This document shows, in pieces, positions 1 to 7,518 of a stretch of 10,508 bases of DNA. The DNA comes from DATAYA01 sp036272815 (GTDB taxonomy: Bacteria > Pseudomonadota > Alphaproteobacteria > Acetobacterales > Acetobacteraceae). The stretch lies in contig DATAYA010000183.1 of assembly GCA_036272815.1 (NCBI GenBank), positions 1 to 10,508 of the forward strand, written 5' to 3'. Position 1 is the stretch's first letter, and the number at the start of each line of letters is the position of its first letter. The notes beneath the pieces were generated by a model. That model had not been told where the DNA came from. It ran no database searches and saw only the letters and a program-made list of their open reading frames with translations. The position numbers and the translations under genes were made by a program.

Positions 1-2006
1 CGGGGGCACCCGCAGGGTCGCGACGTTGGTATGCGGCGCGCCGGAGATCAGCCCGGGCGAGGCGACGAAGACGAAATTGAGCGACAGCCTCCGCCACGCG
101 ACGTCACGCAGGGAGGCAACCCGCAGATCGATGTCGCGGCCCAGCACGTTCATCCTGATCACGTCGCCGATCTGCACCCCCCAGCCGGCGGCGATATGCG
201 CGTCCATCGAGACCAGGGGCGGCCCGGCGTAGTCGGCCGGCCACCAGTGCCCGGCGACGAGATGCGTCCCCGGCGGCGGCGTCGCGGCAAAACTCAGCCC
301 GTCATCGCCGCGCAGCGCCCAGCGCGTGTCCTGGCTCGCCGGCACGCGGGCGGCCGGAACGCCCGCGACCGAGACGATGCGCGCCCGCAGGTTGGGGACG
401 TGGTGGATGTCGGAGACCCCCGGCTGCGCCCGCGCGAGGCGCAGGAAGTCCGGCATCTGGCTGTCCTGGATGTCGATGAAGTAGAAGCTCGGCGCGTTGG
501 CCGGGAGCTGCGCCAGAAGCTGGTGGCGGATGTTGGCCTCGATCAGCGCGACCGAGGCGAGCGTGGAGAGCCCGATGCCGACCGCGACCAGCATCAGCCC
601 GGCCGGCGAGCCGGGGCGGTGCAGGTTCGCGAGCCCGAGCCGCGCCCAGAACCGCGGCAGCGACGGCGCGCGGGCGGCGGCGCCGGCGAGGGCGGCGGCC
701 CCGAGGCGGAAGGCGGCGAGCGTGATGCCGGCGGCCAGCACGAACCAGAGCGCGAACCGCCGGTCGGACGAGGCGCCGATCACCAGCGCCGCCAGCGCGA
801 GCCCGACGACGGCGTTGACCGCCAGCAGCCGGCCGCGCCCGGCCGCCCGCTGCGGCAGCGTCGGGTCGCGGAACAGCGCGGCACCGGGGATGCGCGCCGC
901 CCGCCCGAGCGGCCAGAGCGCGAAGCACACGGCGGTCAGCAGGCCATAGAGTGCGGCCAGCGCGAGCGGTTCGGGATAGAGCCCGAGGCGCGGCGGCACC
1001 GGCAGCGCCGAGCCGAGCGCCGCCACCGCTGCCCAGGGCAGTGCCGCGCCCGCAATCACGCCCGCCAGCACGCCGATGGCCGCGAGTGCCAGCGCCTGGA
1101 TCAGATAGGCGGAAAAAACCAGCCGCGACGGCGCGCCGAGGCAGCGCAGGATCGCGATGCTGCGCGCCCGCCCCTCCAGCCAGCTCCGCACCCCGGTCGC
1201 GACGCCGATCCCGCCGACCAGCAGCGCGGAGAGGCCGACCAGCGTCAGGAACAGCGCCGTGCGGCCGATGAAGCGCTGCACGCCGGGCGCCGCCTGCTGC
1301 TCGTCGCGGATGCGCCAGCCGGTGTCGGGGAAAGCCACGCGCAGCGCCGCCCGGGTCGCGGCGATGTCTGTCCCTTTCGGCAGCACGACGCGCAGCGCGT
1401 AGTTCACCATCGAGCCGGGGACGACGAGATGCGTCGCCGGCAGGGTTTTCAGCGCGATGATCGCCTGCGGGCCGAGCAGGATGCGACCGCCGATCTCGTC
1501 CGGCGCATCTGTCAGGATCGCCCGTAGCGTGACCGTCGCATCGCCGAGGCGCAGCGTCGCGCCCGGTGCAACGCCCAGCTTCTCGGCGACCAACCGCTCG
1601 GCGACGATGCCGCCGCCCGCGAGCGCCTGGCCGATCGGCTGCGCGGGGGAGAGATCGACCGCGCCGACCAGCGGATAGGCGGGATCGACCGCCTTCAGCT
1701 CGATGAGCTGGCGCTCGCCATGCGGGCCGGTCAGCAGCGAGCGGAGTTGCACCACGTCCGAGAGCCGCGCGCCGCGGGCGCGCAGCCAGCTTCGCAGCGC
1801 GCCGGGGAGGCGCTGCGCGCCACCGCTGATTTCCAGATCGCCGCCGAGCAGGGCGCGGCCCTGGTCCGCGAGGCCGGCGTCGATGGCGGCGCGGAGGCTG
1901 CCGACGCCGGCGATGGCGGCGACGCCGAGGGCGAGGCAGACCAGGACGACGCGCAAGCCCGAGGCGCCGCCGCGGAGTTCGCGACGGGCGAGGCGGAGGG
2001 CCAGCA

Positions 2007-2010
<4 letters not shown>
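1..2010 (-). CDS. ybbP: ABC exporter permease, FtsX/YbbP-like, C-terminus cut by window edge
   Basis: This is the inner-membrane permease partner of the adjacent ATPase. The frame is open for 670 codons from ATG at 2010 to the window edge with no stop, so the C-terminal part is missing (YbbP relatives run to roughly 800 or more residues). Residues 1-45 hold a basic start (LALRLARRELRGG) and a first membrane helix. A large extracytoplasmic region follows to about residue 240. A FtsX-type bundle of helices lies at about 245-365, and further helices at about 390-435 and 470-490. A second periplasmic region then begins (SFYFIDIQDSQMPDF). The ATG overlaps the TGA of the ATPase gene (ATGA), so translation is probably coupled. 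A second ATG follows directly, so the exact start could be one codon later. The transported substrate is not established for this family; lipid or envelope export is an inference. Confidence 0.88.
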
Positions 2011-2751
<741 letters not shown>

Positions 2752-2759
<8 letters not shown>

Positions 2760-3414
2760 TGTCCGCTCATATGGCGCCGCGAAGCTGCTGGCGAAGGTTC
2801 TGTTTCTTTTGGTTGCCGGGATTTCCACCGTTCACGCCGCGCCGATCCGGCTGCTGGTGCTGGGCGACAGCCTCACCGCCGGCTTCGGCCTGCCGCACGC
2901 CGCAGGGTTCGAGGCGCAGCTCAACTCGGCCCTGGCGGCCAAAGGCGTCCAGGTCGCGATCATCGACGGGGCGGTCTCCGGCGACACCAGCGCCGGAGGG
3001 CTGGCGCGGCTGCCCTGGCTGCTCGGCGCCAACCCGCAGGCGGCGATCGTCGAACTCGGCGCCAATGACGGGTTGCGGGGCGCCAGCCCGGCGGAGATGG
3101 AGGCCAACCTGACCGCGATCCTGAACATGCTCGCGGCGCATCACATCCCGACCCTGCTGAGCGGCATGTATGCGCCACCCAATCTCGGGCCGGATTATGA
3201 AAAGCAGTTCCGCGCCGTGTTCGACCGCCTCTCGCGCCGGCCGGGCCTGCTCTACGATCCTTTTTTCCTCGAGGGGGTCGCGGAAGTGCCGTCGCTGATC
3301 CAGCCGGACGGGCTGCACCCGAACCCCACGGGGGTGAAGCGGATCGTCGCCCGCCTGCTGCCGCTGGTGCAGAAATTGCTGACCGAGGTCCACCAGTCCG
3401 AGGTCCACCAGTGA
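2752..3414 (+). CDS. tesA: Secreted SGNH/GDSL esterase, TesA-like (acyl-CoA thioesterase I / arylesterase / lysophospholipase)
   Basis: This is a periplasmic serine hydrolase of the TesA family, acting on acyl thioesters, aryl esters or lysophospholipids; the physiological substrate is unknown. From the TTG start it is 220 residues. Residues 1-29 form a signal peptide: Arg5, Lys11 and Lys15, a hydrophobic core, and a VHA cleavage site before APIR. SGNH blocks are complete: GDSLTAG with Ser40, VSGDTS with Gly77, GAND with Asn105, and PDGLHP with Asp186 and His189. The start has GGAGG 7 bases upstream and overlaps the divergent ybbA start by 8 bases. The last residues, EVHQSEVHQ, are a five-residue tandem repeat created by a 15-base DNA duplication. 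The stop overlaps the thpR start (GTGA), suggesting coupled translation. Confidence 0.93.
3383..3412 (+). repeat. Perfect 15-bp tandem duplication at the tesA/thpR junction
   Basis: CCGAGGTCCACCAGT occurs twice back to back (3383-3397 and 3398-3412). It adds five residues to the TesA C-terminus. The second copy carries the GAGG ribosome binding site (3400-3403), and its last two bases are the first two of the thpR GTG start. The first copy reads GTC at the matching place, so only the second gives a start. Confidence 0.9.
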
Positions 3415-3944
3415 GGCTGTTCGTCGCTCTCGATTTGCCGTGGGAGGTTCGCCGGGCGCTGGCGCTGCTGGCCGGCGGCCTGCCCGGCGCGCGCTGGGTG
3501 CCGGCGGAGAATTATCACCTCACGCTGCGCTTCATCGGCGAGGTGCCCAACTTCCAGGCGGAGGAGATCGACGCGGCGCTGGCGGCGATCCGCGGGCGCG
3601 GCTTCGAACTGGCGCTGGCCGGGCTCGGCACATTCGAGAAGGGCGGCCGGGTGACGACGCTCTGGGTGCGCGGCGAGCGCAATCCGGCGCTCGACCACCT
3701 CCAGGGCAAGATCGAGACCGCCCTGCAACGCGTGGGCCTGCCGCCCGAGCGGCGGCGATTCTCGCCGCATGTGACGCTGGCGCGGCTGGACGGGGTGCCG
3801 GAGGGCAGGCTCGCCCTCTATCTTCAGGCGCACAACCTGTTCCGCACCGGGCCGGTGCCGGTCGGGCACTTCACGCTGTTCAGCTCGCGGATCGGCAAGG
3901 AGCAGGCGGTCTATGCACCGGAGGTCGAATATGCACTGGCGTAG
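3411..3944 (+). CDS. thpR: RNA 2',3'-cyclic phosphodiesterase ThpR (LigT-like, 2H superfamily)
   Basis: This is a cytoplasmic 2H phosphoesterase of 177 residues, the usual family size. It hydrolyses 2',3'-cyclic phosphate ends of RNA; members were first described as a 2'-5' RNA ligase. Both catalytic HxTx motifs are visible: HLTL (His36, Thr38) in NYHLTLRFIGEV and HVTL (His120, Thr122) in RFSPHVTLARL. The N-terminus RLFVALDLP and the later FTLFSSR are typical. Start is GTG with GAGG 7 bases upstream, overlapping the tesA stop by four bases. The end overlaps the copper chaperone gene by 14 bases, so the three genes are very likely one transcript. Nothing in the sequence shows a functional link to the neighbours. 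Confidence 0.95.
   Translation: MRLFVALDLPWEVRRALALLAGGLPGARWVPAENYHLTLRFIGEVPNFQAEEIDAALAAIRGRGFELALAGLGTFEKGGRVTTLWVRGERNPALDHLQGKIETALQRVGLPPERRRFSPHVTLARLDGVPEGRLALYLQAHNLFRTGPVPVGHFTLFSSRIGKEQAVYAPEVEYALA
3920..3924 (+). promoter_or_regulatory. Ribosome binding site choosing the second ATG of the copper chaperone
   Basis: GGAGG lies 6 bases before ATG at 3931. The in-frame ATG at 3913 lies before it and would put extra charged residues ahead of the signal peptide, so 3931 is the better start. The site is inside the end of thpR. Confidence 0.7.
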
Positions 3945-4398
3945 TTTTCTGGTTGTCCCGCTGCTGGTGGCGGCGGGCGCGGCCCAGGCCCCGTCTGCGC
4001 ATGCGGGGGGCGGGATCGTGCTGCGCGACGGCTGGGCGCGGGCGACGGCGTTTCCCGGCGCGGTCGGCGGCGGGTTTCTGACGATCGTGAACGAGGGGGC
4101 GACGGCGGACACCCTGCTCGGCGCCTCCTGCGCCGGCGCCGGGCAGACGATGCTACACCAGACCGAAGACAAGGGCGGGATGAGCATGATGAAGGCGGTG
4201 CCGAAGCTGCCGGTGCCGGCGGGGGCGACGGTGCGCTTCGCTCCGGGCGGTTATCACCTGATGATGATGCATCTTGCGACCAAGCTCGACCGCGGGCAGA
4301 GCGTGGCCTGCACGCTCGATTTCGCGAAGGCTGGCAAGCTGCCGATCACGTTGGCGGTCGAGGGGCCGGGGTCGATGGGCCCGAAGCAGCCGCACTGA
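3931..4398 (+). CDS. Periplasmic copper chaperone, PCu(A)C family
   Basis: This is a small exported Cu(I)-binding protein of 155 residues. The family delivers copper to the CuA site of cytochrome c oxidase. Residues 1-25 form a signal peptide (MHWRSF, hydrophobic stretch, AHA cleavage site). The metal motif H-X10-M-X21-H-X-M fits exactly: His76, Met87, His109 and Met111, within MLHQTEDKGGM, SMMKAVPKLPVPAG and PGGYHLMMM. Extra Met and His beside the site (Met112, Met113, His114) may also contact metal. Two cysteines (67 and 127) are present in the mature part; a disulfide is possible but not shown. It overlaps thpR by 14 bases. No SCO or oxidase gene is in the window. It converges with gpt, 30 bases away. 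Confidence 0.92.
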   Translation: MHWRSFLVVPLLVAAGAAQAPSAHAGGGIVLRDGWARATAFPGAVGGGFLTIVNEGATADTLLGASCAGAGQTMLHQTEDKGGMSMMKAVPKLPVPAGATVRFAPGGYHLMMMHLATKLDRGQSVACTLDFAKAGKLPITLAVEGPGSMGPKQPH

Positions 4399-4400
4399 TC

Positions 4401-4439
4401 GCCCGCGCTACCGCCCTGGCCGCGCGCGCTACCGCCCTG
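4401..4439. repeat. 21-bp-period duplication at the 3' end of gpt
   Basis: An 18-base unit at 4401-4418 recurs at 4422-4439 with one mismatch; the core CGCGCTACCGCCCTG is perfect. On the minus strand the copy nearer gpt contains its last codons and TAG stop. The period of 21 is seven codons, so the second copy provides another in-frame TAG 21 bases downstream. It fills almost the whole gap between two convergent genes. Confidence 0.85.
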
Positions 4440-4917
4440 ACCGCACCAGGGGCGGGACGAATTGCGGCTCCAGATGGGTGTCCCACGGAAACAGAATCCA
4501 GGTGTCCTGCGAGACCTCGGTGACGAAGGTGTCGACCTCCGCCCGGCCTGCCGGCTTGGCGTAGACGCAGGCGAAGTGCGCACCGGGCAGCAGCCGGCGC
4601 ACGACCCGCGCCGTCGTCCCGGTGTCCACCAGATCATCGACGATCAGCCAGCCGGTGCCGTCCCCCGCCGCGGCCGGCGGCTTGGTGACCACCGGCTCGC
4701 CGCGGCTGGCCGCGCTGTCCTCGGCATAGGTGGCGATCGAGACGCTTTCGACCACCCGGCATTCCAGCTCGCGCGCCACGATCGCGGCCGGGATCAGGCC
4801 GCCGCGGGCGATCGCGACGATGCCGGCGAACGGCCCGTGCCCGATCAGCCGCCAGGCGAGCGCCCGGCCGTCGCGCTGCAACTGGTCCCAGGTGACGGCG
4901 TAATAGCGGTCCGGCAC
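4429..4917 (-). CDS. gpt: Xanthine/hypoxanthine-guanine phosphoribosyltransferase, Gpt-type
   Basis: This is a purine salvage enzyme that joins a purine base to PRPP to give the nucleotide, in the cytoplasm at the membrane. It has 162 residues; E. coli Gpt has 152. Matches run along the whole length: YAVTWDQLQ near the start, IVAIARGGLIPAAIVAREL (33-51), the PRPP loop LIVDDLVDTGTT (91-102), VYAKPAGR (118-125), QDTWILFPWD (137-146), and the C-terminal FVPPLVRSGR, which resembles the E. coli end FVPPISGR. Start is GTG at 4917, fixed by homology; no clear Shine-Dalgarno sequence is seen. The gene follows csaA on the same strand by 33 bases, which contain a triplicated start region. Base preference among xanthine, guanine and hypoxanthine cannot be read from the sequence. 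Confidence 0.93.
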   Translation of the reverse strand: MPDRYYAVTWDQLQRDGRALAWRLIGHGPFAGIVAIARGGLIPAAIVARELECRVVESVSIATYAEDSAASRGEPVVTKPPAAAGDGTGWLIVDDLVDTGTTARVVRRLLPGAHFACVYAKPAGRAEVDTFVTEVSQDTWILFPWDTHLEPQFVPPLVRSGR

Positions 4918-4958
4918 TTCAGAAGCCCGGCACTTCAGGCGTCCGGCACGTCAGAACA
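4911..4958 (-). repeat. Three 16-bp tandem units linking the csaA stop to the gpt start
   Basis: Units begin at 4911, 4927 and 4943 on the plus strand; the first 12 bases (CCGGCACTTCAG) are identical in two and differ by one base in the third. On the minus strand each unit reads TGA, one base, then GTGCCGG. The result is csaA TGA/GTG, a mini-ORF (MPDA), TGA/GTG, a second mini-ORF (MPGF), TGA/GTG, then gpt. Confidence 0.9.
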
Positions 4959-5292
4959 GGCGCCCGCCATCGGGGAGGCGGAAATCCGGGCGGATCAGCA
5001 CCACCGCCCCGTCCTCGTCCGGCATGCCGAGCGTCAGCACCTCGCTCTCGAAGCCGGCGATCCGCCGGGGTGCGAAGTTGACCACGGCGCAGACCTGCCG
5101 GCCGACGAGCTGGTCGGGCTTGTAGTGGACGGTGAGTTGCGCCGCGGAGCGCTTGCGGCCGATCTCCGGGCCGAAATCGATCACCATGCTGATCGACGGC
5201 TTGCGCGCCTCGGGCAGCGGTCGTGCCTCGACGATGGTGCCGACGCGAATGTCGACGCGGTCGAAATCGTCAATCGTGGCGATGCCGTCCAT
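4951..5292 (-). CDS. csaA: tRNA-binding-domain protein CsaA
   Basis: This is a 113-residue single-domain protein of the EMAP/ARC1-like OB fold, the size of the CsaA family. CsaA in Bacillus has been described as a chaperone linked to protein export, and the fold is known to bind tRNA. The role here is not known. Family signatures are clear: DIRVGTIVEA (14-23), KPSISMVIDFGPEIG (31-45), SAAQLTVHY (49-57), VVNFAPRRIAGFESEVLTLG (70-89) and VVLIRPD (97-103), ending LPDGGRLF. ATG at 5292 is the natural start (DGIATIDDFDRVDIRVG), although no good Shine-Dalgarno sequence precedes it. It is divergent from the aminotransferase gene and upstream of gpt, probably co-transcribed. Confidence 0.93.
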   Translation of the reverse strand: MDGIATIDDFDRVDIRVGTIVEARPLPEARKPSISMVIDFGPEIGRKRSAAQLTVHYKPDQLVGRQVCAVVNFAPRRIAGFESEVLTLGMPDEDGAVVLIRPDFRLPDGGRLF

Positions 5293-5332
5293 GCAGCGTC
5301 ATTACGACGGAGCGCGAGCCGCCGCAAACGCC

Positions 5333-5338
5333 TACACT
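5333..5338 (+). promoter_or_regulatory. Possible -10 box for the aminotransferase-like gene
   Basis: TACACT (4 of 6 matches to TATAAT) lies 30 bases before the ATG at 5369 in the 76-base divergent gap. No convincing -35 box stands 17 bases upstream, so this is a weak call. Confidence 0.22.
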
Positions 5339-5368
5339 GGTGATCCCGGTCGTCGAAGGAGAATATTC

Positions 5369-6517
5369 ATGCTGCCGTGCCAGCGCGCGCTGTTCGATAT
5401 GCCTCGCGAGGTCTGCTATCTTACTGCCGCGTCCTGGACTCCGCTGCCGTTGGCAGTCCAGGAAGCAGGGCGGGCGGCGGTCGGGCGCAAGGGCCGGCCG
5501 TGGATGGTCGAGCCGGGCCTTCCGGCCCGCGAACACGAGCGGGCCCGGACCGCGGCCGCGCGATTGCTCGACGTCGATCCGGCCGACATGGCGATCGTCT
5601 CCTCGGTGAGTTACGGCGTGGCCGTCGCGGGCAAGGCGCTGGCGATCCCGCCGGGCAGCCGGGTGCTGCTGATGCAGGACGACCATTCCTCGCCGATGCT
5701 GGAATGGATCACGCGGGCGCCGGCGCAGGGCTTCACCGTGGAGACCGTGAAGCAGCCCGAGGACGGCGACTGGACGGCAGCCCTGCTCGCCGCCATCGAG
5801 CGTCCGGGCGCGGCGCCGCTCAGCCTCGCCTCGTTCTCGTCATTGCATTGGTCGGATGGCTGCCTCGTGGATCTCCCGCGCGTCGCCGCCGCGCTCCGCA
5901 AGCAGGGGGCGGCCTGGCTGATCGACGCGACGCAGTCCGCGGGCGTGATCGCGATGGACGTGCGGACGCTCGATCCGGATTTCGTGGTGTTCCCGACATA
6001 TAAATGGGCGCTTGGTCCGTACGGCCGGGCGTTCCTCTACATCGCCCGCCGCCGGCAGGATGCGATCCCGCTGGAGCAGACCGGAGCCGGCCGCCGCGAA
6101 ATCACCTCGGAGACCGCGCCGTACCTGAAGGATATTCATTACGTGTCCGGCGGCAGACGCTTCGACATGGGGGAGCGGGACCATTTCATCTCGCTGGAGA
6201 TGGCCTCGGTCGGGATGGAGATGGTCGCCGGATGGGGCACGGCCGCGATCGGGGAGCGGTTGCGGATGCTGACCGACCGGATCACCGAGGGCCTGCGCAA
6301 TTCCGGGGTGCGGATCGCGGATCGCAGGCTGCGCGCCCCGCATGTGCTCAGCCTGCGGTTTCCGAACGGGATGCCGGAGCAGTTGGTCGAGCGGCTGGCG
6401 GCGGCGGGCGTGCATGTGGCGGCGCGGCTCGGGCGGCTGCGGATCAGCCCGCATGTCTACAATGACGAGGCGGACGCGGACCGCTTCATTGACGCATTCC
6501 GGACACTGACCGCCTAG
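5369..6517 (+). CDS. Class V aminotransferase-like PLP enzyme (NifS/IscS fold type)
   Basis: This is a cytoplasmic PLP-dependent enzyme of 382 residues in the class V aminotransferase superfamily. Visible landmarks: YLTAASWTPLP (17-27, the family's substrate-end strand), SSVSYG (78-83), SSLHWSDG (157-164, His160 in the place that stacks on PLP), WLIDATQSAG (183-192, with Asp186 and Gln189), the Schiff-base Lys212 in TYKWALGP, and a C-terminal small domain with LRISPHVYN (357-365) whose Arg358 probably holds the substrate carboxylate. The start is ATG at 5369, with AAGGAG 7 bases upstream. Frame-open sequence further upstream lies in csaA and is not used. I cannot tell desulfurase, lyase, epimerase or transaminase activity; no cysteine in an IscS-like mobile loop is recognisable. 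No pathway partner is adjacent. Confidence 0.88.
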   Translation: MLPCQRALFDMPREVCYLTAASWTPLPLAVQEAGRAAVGRKGRPWMVEPGLPAREHERARTAAARLLDVDPADMAIVSSVSYGVAVAGKALAIPPGSRVLLMQDDHSSPMLEWITRAPAQGFTVETVKQPEDGDWTAALLAAIERPGAAPLSLASFSSLHWSDGCLVDLPRVAAALRKQGAAWLIDATQSAGVIAMDVRTLDPDFVVFPTYKWALGPYGRAFLYIARRRQDAIPLEQTGAGRREITSETAPYLKDIHYVSGGRRFDMGERDHFISLEMASVGMEMVAGWGTAAIGERLRMLTDRITEGLRNSGVRIADRRLRAPHVLSLRFPNGMPEQLVERLAAAGVHVAARLGRLRISPHVYNDEADADRFIDAFRTLTA

Positions 6518-6557
6518 AGCGGCTGGATGCGTCGGCAAGTCGGCGTCGTCCTGCCAT

Positions 6558-6681
6558 CGTCATGCTCGGCCCACGGGTCGGCCAAGGCCGCCCGAGGACA
6601 GGCTCTGGCCGAGCACCCACGACTTCCTTCGATCCCGCCGAGAGAAAGTCGTGGATGGCCGGGTCAAGCCCGGCCATGACG
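6558..6681. repeat. Composite palindromic dispersed repeat (MAGLDPAIH type)
   Basis: The ends are inverted copies of CGTCATG. The right half is a perfect 9-bp hairpin, ATGGCCGGG (6655-6663) with CCCGGCCAT (6669-6677), around a 5-base loop. The centre pairs CCACGACTT (6617-6625) with AAGTCGTGG (6646-6654). The left half pairs ATGCTCGG (6562-6569) with CCGAGCAC (6609-6616), 7 of 8, but the loop is enlarged to 39 bases that hold a further bulged hairpin (CGGG-T-CGGCC with GGCCGCCCG). In my knowledge, intergenic repeats whose translation gives GLDPAIH or PGLTRPS are common in alphaproteobacteria. It may act as a transcript end for both convergent genes; that is inference. Confidence 0.75.
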
Positions 6682-6751
6682 GGAAGGACAAGTACATAGG
6701 GCGCTTGGTGTAAGGTCTGTGGAAACGCTGGACCAGCACGCCAGACGGACG

Positions 6752-6768
6752 CGGGCGGGAGTCGCCCG
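6752..6768 (-). terminator. Hairpin just after the SDR gene, possible terminator without U-run
   Basis: CGGGCG and CGCCCG pair around a 5-base loop, 3 bases past the SDR stop. On the minus strand it is followed by CGTCCGTC, with no T-tract, so intrinsic termination is uncertain. Confidence 0.3.
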
Positions 6769-6771
6769 GGT

Positions 6772-7518
6772 TCAGGGTGCCGTGTTCGCGACCGGCTCCG
6801 CCGTGGCCGCCGCCAGCCGCACCAGCGCCCCGCGCCGCGTCTCGGAGGGCAGGCAGAGGGCGGCGATCGCGGGAGCCACGTCCTCGGGCCGGCGCATCGC
6901 GGCGAAATCGGCGGCCGGCATCGCCTGCGAGCGCAGCCGTGTCGCGACCACGCCCGGATCGCAAAGGTTCACCGCCAGCGGCGAGCGGGCGACCTCGTCC
7001 GCCCAGGTCTGCACCAGATGCACCAGCGCCGCCTGCATCGTGCCGTAGAGCCCCCAATAGGCGAGCGGCGGCCGCGCACTCGCCAGCACCACCGCGCGGC
7101 CGGCGGCGGCGGCCCGCAGCGGCGGCTCCAGGGTGCGGATCAGCCGCCAGGAAGCGGTGAGGTCGAGGGCCAGCGTCGCGTCCCAGACTTTCGGGTCGAG
7201 ATGCGCGAGCGGCGTCAGGCGGCCGAGCATCCCGGCGCAATGGACGAAAGCATCGAGCCGGCCGAACCGCTGCCACAGGCTCGGGCCGACCGCGTCCACC
7301 TCCGAGCCCTGAGTGAGATCGAGCGGCAGCAGGGTCGCCGCCTCGCCGCCGGCGGCGCGGATCGCGTCGTCGGTCTCCTCCAGTCCGCCCTGGGTGCGCG
7401 CGGCGGCGACGACGTGGGCGCCGAGGCGGCCGAGTTCCACCGCGACCGCGGCGCCGATGCCGCGGCTCGCCCCGGTGACGAAGGCGACGCGACCGGCGAG
7501 CGGCTGTTCGCGGCTCAC
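6772..7518 (-). CDS. Short-chain dehydrogenase/reductase-like protein with degenerate active site
   Basis: This is a 248-residue protein with the SDR Rossmann fold. The dinucleotide motif TGASRGIG (15-22) and LDLT with Asp67 are intact, so cofactor binding is plausible. AART (39-42) after the second strand hints at NADP. The catalytic part deviates: the NNAG strand is HCAG (93-96), the helix Asn is probably Asp119 (LALDLTASW), and Ser147 and Tyr158 remain but only 11 residues apart. The YxxxK lysine is Gln162 (YGTMQAAL, codon CAG). Classical SDRs need Asn-Ser-Tyr-Lys, so reductase activity may be lost. The start is GTG at 7518, overlapping the purF TGA (GTGA), so it is probably co-translated with purF. 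SDR genes after purF occur in other alphaproteobacteria as I recall, with unknown function. Confidence 0.88.
   Translation of the reverse strand: MSREQPLAGRVAFVTGASRGIGAAVAVELGRLGAHVVAAARTQGGLEETDDAIRAAGGEAATLLPLDLTQGSEVDAVGPSLWQRFGRLDAFVHCAGMLGRLTPLAHLDPKVWDATLALDLTASWRLIRTLEPPLRAAAAGRAVVLASARPPLAYWGLYGTMQAALVHLVQTWADEVARSPLAVNLCDPGVVATRLRSQAMPAADFAAMRRPEDVAPAIAALCLPSETRRGALVRLAAATAEPVANTAP

Larger units (their letters stand above)
6518..6771. other. Gap between convergent genes, no gene seen
   Basis: This 254-base stretch separates the aminotransferase-like gene from the SDR gene. It holds the palindromic element at 6558-6681 and a short hairpin at 6752-6768. Short open frames here read MAGLDPAIH and SWPGLTRPS, which are translations of the repeat and not real proteins. 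Confidence 0.75.

Noticed and set aside
31..1527. 498-codon open frame on the plus strand
   Set aside because: It is antisense to the permease, dominated by Arg, Gly and Gln, with no start signal or recognisable domain.
6486..6677. Small frame starting MAGLDPAIHDFLS
   Set aside because: This is the translation of the palindromic dispersed repeat; such peptides are commonly mis-annotated as hypothetical proteins.
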